From NCBI RefSeq assembly GCF_029868325.1, contig NZ_JARWNW010000266.1, positions 1-64,000 on the forward strand: a DNA stretch of 64,000 bases, in the 5' to 3' direction. The notes under the pieces are model-generated. The model was not told where the DNA came from, ran no database searches, and worked only from the letters and a program-made list of their open reading frames with translations. Origin of the DNA: Nocardia carnea (lineage in GTDB: Bacteria > Actinomycetota > Actinomycetes > Mycobacteriales > Mycobacteriaceae). Both the position numbers and the translations under genes were made by a program. Each line of letters begins with the position of its first letter. The stretch's first letter is position 1. Positions 58,849-64,000 of the stretch are shown here, in pieces.

Positions 58849-59880
58849 ATGAACAGAACGGAGTACGGATCGCCGGATCCGGGCGCTGAGCGGTCGTATG
58901 AGACCTCTGCGGCCACCCGGCCCGCCGCATCGGCACCGGCGAACGATGTCATCAGCGCGCGTGGTCTGCGCCGGACCTACGGCCAGGGAAAGGACGCGTT
59001 CGAGGCGGTCCGCGGTGTGGATATCGACGTCGCGGAGGGGGAGGTTTTCGCGCTGCTGGGCACCAACGGCGCCGGGAAGACCTCGACCCTGGACATTCTC
59101 GAGGGGCTCACCGCACCGTCCGCCGGGGACGTGCGGGTATTCGGGCTGGATCCGCGGCGCGATCGCGCGCAGGTCCGCGCACAGGTGGGGATCATGCTGC
59201 AGTCCGGCGGGCTACCGGCCGAACTGACCGTCGGTGAAACACTCGAGATGTGGCGCGGGACGTGCACCGCCCCGACCACCGCCGAGGTGGTGCTCGCGCA
59301 GGTCGGGCTCACCGGCCGCGCCGATGTGCGGGTCGGCTCGCTGTCCGGCGGTGAGCGCCGCCGCGTCGATATGGCTTGTGCACTGCTGGGGCAGCCGCGT
59401 TTGCTGTTTCTCGACGAACCGACCACCGGACTCGACCCCGAGAGCCGCCGCGGCACCTGGCAATTGCTCGCCGATCTGAAGGCGGCCGGCGTGACGATGG
59501 TGCTCACGACGCACTACCTGGACGAGGCCGAGGCGCTGGCCGACCGTATCGCGATCATGCACAAGGGCACGATCGCGCGCCGCGGAACCCTGCGCGATAT
59601 CGTCGACGGCCATCCCGCCCGGATCGTCTTCGACCACCCCGGGCTACCGTTACCCCCACTGCCCACCGCCGTCGTCGACGCCGGGGAGCGGGTCACCGTC
59701 AGCACCCACGATCTCCAGGGGCATCTGCTCGAACTTCTCGGCTGGGCCGGTGGGCACGGTATCCGCCTGGCAGGTCTGGACGCCCGGGCCGCCTCCCTCG
59801 AATCGGTATTCCTCGATATCGCCGCCGAATCCGCCGGCGGATCGATGGACGAGCCGCAACTGATCGGAGCTACCCGATGA
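58849..59880 (+). CDS. ABC-2 exporter ATPase
   Basis: 343 aa. Walker A GTNGAGKTSTLD, signature LSGGERRRVDMACAL, Walker B LLFLDEPTTGLDPESR, H-loop VLTTHYLDEAEAL. About 40 disordered residues precede the domain. Drug- or lipid-exporting ABC-2 type (NatA/DrrA-like). ATG 58849 has GGGAGG; coupled to the permease by ATGA. First gene of a four-gene operon with its sensor and regulator. Confidence 0.9.
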   Translation: MNRTEYGSPDPGAERSYETSAATRPAASAPANDVISARGLRRTYGQGKDAFEAVRGVDIDVAEGEVFALLGTNGAGKTSTLDILEGLTAPSAGDVRVFGLDPRRDRAQVRAQVGIMLQSGGLPAELTVGETLEMWRGTCTAPTTAEVVLAQVGLTGRADVRVGSLSGGERRRVDMACALLGQPRLLFLDEPTTGLDPESRRGTWQLLADLKAAGVTMVLTTHYLDEAEALADRIAIMHKGTIARRGTLRDIVDGHPARIVFDHPGLPLPPLPTAVVDAGERVTVSTHDLQGHLLELLGWAGGHGIRLAGLDARAASLESVFLDIAAESAGGSMDEPQLIGATR

Positions 59881-60692
59881 CCACCATCGCGACCCCGCCC
59901 GCCGGTTTCCGCCGCCGCCCGCTGAAGGCACTCGCGAAGGCCGAATATCTGCAGTTCCGCCGGAACAAGACGCTGGTCTACACGGCAACCGTCTTCCCGA
60001 TCGGGCTCCCGCTGGCCCTTTACTTCATTGCCCGCAGGGATGCAGAACCCACCGCAGCGATGGCGGCGACAGCGTTCGAGATGTTCGCTCTGCTGGCGCT
60101 GCTGTTCATGCAGTACTACTCGGTGCTGTCCATGGTGACGACCCGCCGCGGCGAGGGAGTACTGAAACGGCTGCGGACAGGTGAGGCCGCCGATTGGCAG
60201 ATCCAGGCCGCCCCGGGCGTTCCCGGTGCCGTGGTGACACTGTTCTGTACGGTCGTCATCGCCGCGGTGATCTACGGTACCGGCGCGCCCGCACCGGTGA
60301 ATCCGTTCGCGATCGTCCTCGCGCTGGTGGGCGGGATCGTCCTGTTCACGCTGCTCGCGCTGGCCACCAGTGCCGCGACCAAGAACGCCGAGGCGGCCCA
60401 GATCACCTCGTTGCCGGTGATGACGGTCGCGATGCTCGGTCTCGGCTCGATCCGCGGGATACTGCCGGACCGGCTGGCCGACCTGGCCGAGTGGACTCCG
60501 TTCGCCGCCGTATCCGATCTGGTGTTCCTCGGTGCCGCCGGCCGGACGGCCCTCGGTTCCGCCGACGATCCGGCACTCGACTTCGCGGGCACCTTCACCG
60601 CACTCGGCCGGCCGTTTGCGACACTGGCGATATGGACGGTCCTGGCGCTCGCGCTGACTCGCCGGAGTTTCCGCTGGGACGACCGCGGGTGA
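59877..60692 (+). CDS. ABC-2 exporter permease
   Basis: 271 aa, six hydrophobic segments, with TTRRGEGVLKRLRTG after helix 2, the cytoplasmic coupling element of ABC-2 permeases, and GSIRGILPDRLADLAEWTPFAAVSD near the C-terminus. It forms the membrane path with the ATPase. ATG 59877 lies in ATGA; the stop overlaps the kinase GTG. Confidence 0.88.
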   Translation: MTTIATPPAGFRRRPLKALAKAEYLQFRRNKTLVYTATVFPIGLPLALYFIARRDAEPTAAMAATAFEMFALLALLFMQYYSVLSMVTTRRGEGVLKRLRTGEAADWQIQAAPGVPGAVVTLFCTVVIAAVIYGTGAPAPVNPFAIVLALVGGIVLFTLLALATSAATKNAEAAQITSLPVMTVAMLGLGSIRGILPDRLADLAEWTPFAAVSDLVFLGAAGRTALGSADDPALDFAGTFTALGRPFATLAIWTVLALALTRRSFRWDDRG

Positions 60693-61852
60693 ACCGGGTG
60701 GCCGCATGGTGGCGCGCGCTGCCGGGGCCGGCCAAGTTCAGGCTGTACATGCGGCTGTCGCTACAAGGGTCGATCCTGGGGATCGTCCTGGCGATAGTCG
60801 TTGTCGCGCCGCAACCGTTGCCGGCGGCCGGTATCGCGGTCGCCGGTATCGCGGCGGCTGCGGCGATCGAGGCACGCCCCGAATTCGCCACGTGGGCAAA
60901 CGCCGCCACACGACAGTGGATGTTCCGCGCAGCGACAGTGGTGCTGGCAGCGGTGTGGGCGATCTATGCCCTGGTGCCTGCGCCGGATGCGGCCGAAACG
61001 GCACCCCTCGCGGGCACTCGGGCGGTATGCCTCGTCACCGTGTTCCTGGCAGCCTTCGCCGTGATCCCGTACTTCCGGTACCGATGGTTGATTCTGGCGG
61101 CGCTGGCCTTTGCCACCGGTGTGGCGTTGCGTTCCGGCTCGAGTGTGCACCCCGACCTCGCCTTCGTTGCCTCGATCAGTGGGGCGACCTTTTTCGGTGG
61201 CGCTTTCGTCCTCGGTACGATGCTGATCAGCATTTGGGGGATCCGGATGGTCGACGAGCTGGAGCGGACGAAGGATATCGAGGCCGAACTGCAGGTGGCG
61301 CAGGAACGCTTGCGGTTCGCCCGTGATCTGCACGATGTCGTCGGCCGCGGGTTTTCCGCGATCGCGGTGAAAAGCGAATTGGCAGTGGCGCTTTCGAAGG
61401 CCGGCGAAACGGGCCGGGCGGCCGGTGAAATGGACAGTGTGCGGTCCCTGGCCGTCGAGTCGATGGGGCAGATGCGGGCGCTGGTTCGCGGCTACCGGGA
61501 TATCGACCTGCGCGAGGAGGTGGCAGGTGCGCGGTCGCTGCTGTCCGCGGTGGAGTGTGCACTGATCGTCGAAGGCGATCCCGCCGCCGTTCCCGCGCGC
61601 TACCACGACGTCGCCGCGTGGGTGGTGCGCGAGGGGACGACGAATATCGTCGAGCATTCCGCCGCGACCTCGGCGACGCTGATCCTCGGGACGGCGGGAA
61701 TGTCGTTGCGCAACAACCGGCCACACACCACGCTGGGCGAGCGGTCGGGTTTGCGTGGCCTGGCCGAACGACTCGAACTCGTCGGCGCAACTCTGGAAGC
61801 GGGTCTGGAATCCGGCGAGTTCGTTCTCGAAATCCATTGGGAGAAGCAGTGA
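60689..61852 (+). CDS. Sensor histidine kinase (HisKA_3, DesK/NarX type)
   Basis: 387 aa. Four to six membrane helices in the first 190 residues, without a large outside domain, so the signal is probably in the membrane. Phosphoacceptor H in RFARDLHDVVGRG; N-box REGTTNIVEHS; end SGLRGLAERLELVG. The usual DxGxG box is not obvious (RNNRPHTTLGERSG stands there), as in some DesK-like kinases. GTG 60689 in GTGA overlap. Confidence 0.87.
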   Translation: MNRVAAWWRALPGPAKFRLYMRLSLQGSILGIVLAIVVVAPQPLPAAGIAVAGIAAAAAIEARPEFATWANAATRQWMFRAATVVLAAVWAIYALVPAPDAAETAPLAGTRAVCLVTVFLAAFAVIPYFRYRWLILAALAFATGVALRSGSSVHPDLAFVASISGATFFGGAFVLGTMLISIWGIRMVDELERTKDIEAELQVAQERLRFARDLHDVVGRGFSAIAVKSELAVALSKAGETGRAAGEMDSVRSLAVESMGQMRALVRGYRDIDLREEVAGARSLLSAVECALIVEGDPAAVPARYHDVAAWVVREGTTNIVEHSAATSATLILGTAGMSLRNNRPHTTLGERSGLRGLAERLELVGATLEAGLESGEFVLEIHWEKQ

Positions 61853-62469
61853 TCCCCGTTTTCCTGGCCGACGATGAAACGTTGATCCGCGCGGCCCTGG
61901 CGACGATGCTCGATCTGGAAGCCGATCTCGAGGTCGTCGGGCATGTGGGCTCCGGTGCGGAACTCGTCGCCGCGTGGCGGCGGCGCTGCGAGAGCGGGGA
62001 CCCGGCCGGGGTGGCCGTCATCGATCTGCAGATGCCCGGTTTGGACGGTATTGCGACCGCCGGGGAAATTCAGCGCCTCACTCCGGGAGCGGGCACGGTG
62101 ATCGTCACCAGCCACGGCCGGCCCGGATATCTCAAGCGGGCACTGGCCGGCGGTGTGCGTGGTTTCCTGCCCAAGACGACATCGGCGGGCACCCTCGCGG
62201 AGGTTATCCGCACCGTCCACGGTGGCGGCCGATACGTGGATCCGGAATTGGCTGCGGAGGCCATCAGCGCCGGCGATACGGTCCTCACCGCGCGTGAGGC
62301 GGATGTTCTCGAATACGCCGCCGACGGTGCCTCCGTCGACGAAATCGCCCGCCGCGCGCATCTGTCACCAGGCACGACCCGCAACTACCTGTCCGCTGCC
62401 ATGGCCAAACTCGGGGTCTCCAACCGCTACGAAGCGGCCTTGAAGGCCCGCGAGAAGGGCTGGATCTGA
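61849..62469 (+). CDS. NarL/LuxR-type response regulator
   Basis: 206 aa. Receiver domain with acidic pair DD (8-9), phosphoacceptor D59 in VIDLQMPG, and K109 in FLPKT; LuxR-type HTH at the C-terminus (LTAREADVLEYAADGASVDEIARRAHLSPGTTRNYLSAAMAKLG). GTG 61849 overlaps the kinase stop. Partner of the preceding kinase; likely controls the ABC-2 operon itself in response to membrane stress or an antibiotic. Confidence 0.9.
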   Translation: MIPVFLADDETLIRAALATMLDLEADLEVVGHVGSGAELVAAWRRRCESGDPAGVAVIDLQMPGLDGIATAGEIQRLTPGAGTVIVTSHGRPGYLKRALAGGVRGFLPKTTSAGTLAEVIRTVHGGGRYVDPELAAEAISAGDTVLTAREADVLEYAADGASVDEIARRAHLSPGTTRNYLSAAMAKLGVSNRYEAALKAREKGWI

Positions 62470-62520
62470 GCCGATTCCTTGCCCCGTTGGTGCCACCTCC
62501 TTATATTGAAGATAATTATG

Positions 62521-62534
62521 CACATAGATATGTG
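62521..62534. promoter_or_regulatory. Inverted repeat in an AT-rich patch ahead of the dehydrogenase pair
   Basis: CACATA-GA-TATGTG, perfect 6-base arms, 36 bases before the dehydrogenase start, next to a very AT-rich segment (62510-62535). In this GC-rich genome such a patch usually marks a promoter; the repeat may be its operator. Confidence 0.55.
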
Positions 62535-62570
62535 GCTGTGGAGCGGACCACGGGAAAGCGGGAGACGGGT

Positions 62571-63515
62571 ATGAGGGCTTGGCAGTTCGAACGTGTGGGA
62601 ACGCCGCTCGCGCTCCGGGACGTACCGGAGCCGCGGCCGGCGGCGGGGGAGGTGCTCATCGAGATCAAGGCGGCCGGGCTCTGTCATACCGATGTCGGGA
62701 TCCTGCACGAGCCGAAGTGGACGGAACGCATCGGACCTTTCCCGCTGACACTCGGGCACGAGGTGGCCGGGGTGATCGCCGAGGTCGGTGCCGGGGTCGA
62801 AGATTATGAGCCCGGTGATCGGGTCGGTGTATTCGCGGCCGGGCGGACCCGGCCGGGGCAGGGACGCGACGGCGGATACTCCTTCCGGTGCACCGCGCTC
62901 CCCGAAGATCTCGTGCGGATACCCGAGGGAGTGGGGTTCGAACAGGCCGCACTCGGCACCGACGCCGGCTGCGCGGCCTACCATGCCCTCGTGCGCCGGG
63001 GCGGTGTGCGGGCGGGCGACAAGGTCGGGATCATCGGCCTCGGCGGGCTCGGCCAGGTGGCGGCCCGGGTCGCGGCGGTGAAAGGGGCCACCGTATTCGT
63101 CGCGGAGAAAAAGCAATCCTTGTGGCCGCTGGCGAAAGAGCTCGGTGCGCAGGCGGTATGTGGCGATATCACCGAGTTCGCCGGGGAGAACCTCGATCTG
63201 ATCATCGATTTCGCGGGGTTCGGCACCACCACGGCCGCCGCCATCGAGACCGTACGCGAGTTCGGCACCGTCGTGCAGGTCGGTATGGGTGAACTGACCG
63301 CAGAGATATCCACCGGCACCTTGATTTTCAAGCAGATCACGCTCATCGGGTCGCGCGGCGGTTCGGTGGCCGATATCGCGGCCGTGTACGACCTGGTCGC
63401 CGCGGGGGAGCTGAACCCCCAGGTCGTGCCGATCACCTTCGACGAGATCCCCGCGGGCCTGGAACGGCTGCGCCGCGGCGAGGTCGACGGCCGGCTGGTG
63501 GCCGTCTATGACTGA
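62571..63515 (+). CDS. Zinc-binding alcohol dehydrogenase without structural-zinc lobe
   Basis: 314 aa medium-chain dehydrogenase. Catalytic ligands C38 (GLCHTD) and H63-E64 (GHE) are present; Rossmann motif GLGGLG. The segment that normally holds four Cys is absent: after GDRVGVFAAGR the chain goes straight to RDGGYSF. Some bacterial dehydrogenases acting on CoA esters or quinones lack it. ATG 62571 follows GGGAG. Overlaps the next SDR by 8 bases, so the two enzymes probably work in succession. Confidence 0.85.
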   Translation: MRAWQFERVGTPLALRDVPEPRPAAGEVLIEIKAAGLCHTDVGILHEPKWTERIGPFPLTLGHEVAGVIAEVGAGVEDYEPGDRVGVFAAGRTRPGQGRDGGYSFRCTALPEDLVRIPEGVGFEQAALGTDAGCAAYHALVRRGGVRAGDKVGIIGLGGLGQVAARVAAVKGATVFVAEKKQSLWPLAKELGAQAVCGDITEFAGENLDLIIDFAGFGTTTAAAIETVREFGTVVQVGMGELTAEISTGTLIFKQITLIGSRGGSVADIAAVYDLVAAGELNPQVVPITFDEIPAGLERLRRGEVDGRLVAVYD

Positions 63516-64000
63516 GCCGGTGGCGATCGTCACCGGCGGTGCGAGCGGGATCGGCGCGGCCTGTGCCGAACGCTTGGCCGCCGACGGGTTCCGTGTCCTG
63601 GTCGCCGATGTGCAAGAGGAACCGGGCCGGGCGCTCGCGCGGCGGCTCGGCGGGGAGTTCGTGCCCACCGATGTGACCCGGGAGGCCGATATCGAGGCAC
63701 TGGTGGACCGGGCCGGGGCCCTGGACGTGTTCTTCGCCAATGCCGGGATCTTCGGTGCGCTCGGGCCCATCGAGCAGACCGATACCGCGGAAGCGGACCG
63801 GACGATCGCGGTCAACCTGCGTGGCACCCTGCTGTGCCTCAAGCATGCGGTCCGGGTGATGCGGCCACACCGGCGCGGTTCGATCATTGTCACCGCCAGT
63901 CCGGGCGGGGCCGTGGGCGGTGTGGGCCCGCATGTCTACAGCGCGACCAAGGCCGGTGTCGCCGGGCTGGTGCGAGCGGTCGCCGCCGAGGTGCGCGACT
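63508..64000 (+). CDS. Short-chain dehydrogenase/reductase (cut by window end)
   Basis: First 164 codons. TGGASGIGAACAE cofactor motif, ANAGIFG, IIVTAS catalytic Ser and YSATK (Y-x3-K). NAD(H)-type by the acidic VADVQEE after beta-2. ATG 63508 lies inside the end of the alcohol dehydrogenase gene. The 3' part is outside the window. Confidence 0.88.
   Translation, partial: MTEPVAIVTGGASGIGAACAERLAADGFRVLVADVQEEPGRALARRLGGEFVPTDVTREADIEALVDRAGALDVFFANAGIFGALGPIEQTDTAEADRTIAVNLRGTLLCLKHAVRVMRPHRRGSIIVTASPGGAVGGVGPHVYSATKAGVAGLVRAVAAEVRD

Overview
The window is about 64 kb of very GC-rich DNA with frequent GTG and a few TTG starts, tightly packed operons with ATGA/GTGA overlaps and many TetR regulators. 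A leaderless mycobacterial-type furA-katG pair, a mycofactocin-coupled short-chain dehydrogenase, an ECF42-type sigma factor with its DGPF partner and a mycobacteriophage-like lysin point to an actinomycete of the Corynebacteriales, most likely Nocardia or a close relative (inference; no rRNA is present). No tRNA, rRNA, CRISPR array or transposase was seen.

Region by region. 1-2.8 kb: the tail of a short-chain dehydrogenase, an extreme poly-G/poly-C block that may be an assembly artefact, a PucR regulator, and a TetR divergent from a zinc alcohol dehydrogenase with two identical operators between them. 3.8-11.7 kb: a TetR-headed operon with a branched-chain-amino-acid-type ABC importer (livKHMGF order), an acyl-CoA ligase and a mycofactocin-coupled dehydrogenase, probably uptake and CoA activation of a carboxylic acid. 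11.9-18.9 kb: a TauD-type dioxygenase with a complete peptide-type ABC importer, divergent from a TetR. 19-20.3 kb: a secreted LpqC-type esterase and a small orphan protein. 20.3-28.7 kb: a polyol system with SorC regulator, ABC importer, long-chain polyol dehydrogenase and xylulokinase. 28.9-30.8 kb: a small HTH protein and a TetR/NmrA pair sharing a 21-bp inverted repeat.

30.8-34.9 kb: an antibiotic-resistance-type ABC-F gene behind a sigma70 promoter, an 8-codon hydrophobic leader peptide and an SD-proximal hairpin; the gene carries a frameshift just before its second H-loop. Next come a DGPF/YciI protein and an ECF42 sigma factor. 34.9-39 kb: a DUF2252 protein, a LysR regulator, a short-chain dehydrogenase with a pseudoknot-capable leader, and a TetR. 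39.4-46.3 kb: a six-gene catabolic operon (two phosphotriesterase-family proteins, of which the first has lost nearly all metal ligands, an FAD monooxygenase, an HSL-family esterase, a metallo-beta-lactamase-fold hydrolase and a CocE-type hydrolase). This is the most unusual metabolic locus in the window.

46.7-48.6 kb: a phage-derived island with an XRE repressor, an amidase endolysin and a membrane/coiled-coil protein. 48.7-52.9 kb: fatty-acid desaturase, a secreted beta-lactamase-fold protein, NDH-2 and a TetR. 53-58.3 kb: cytochrome P450, furA, katG (Gly at the Ser315-equivalent position), a strong terminator and a universal stress protein. 58.3-62.5 kb: an ABC-2 exporter with its own NarL-type two-component system. 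62.5-64 kb: an alcohol dehydrogenase without the structural-zinc lobe and a short-chain dehydrogenase cut by the window end.
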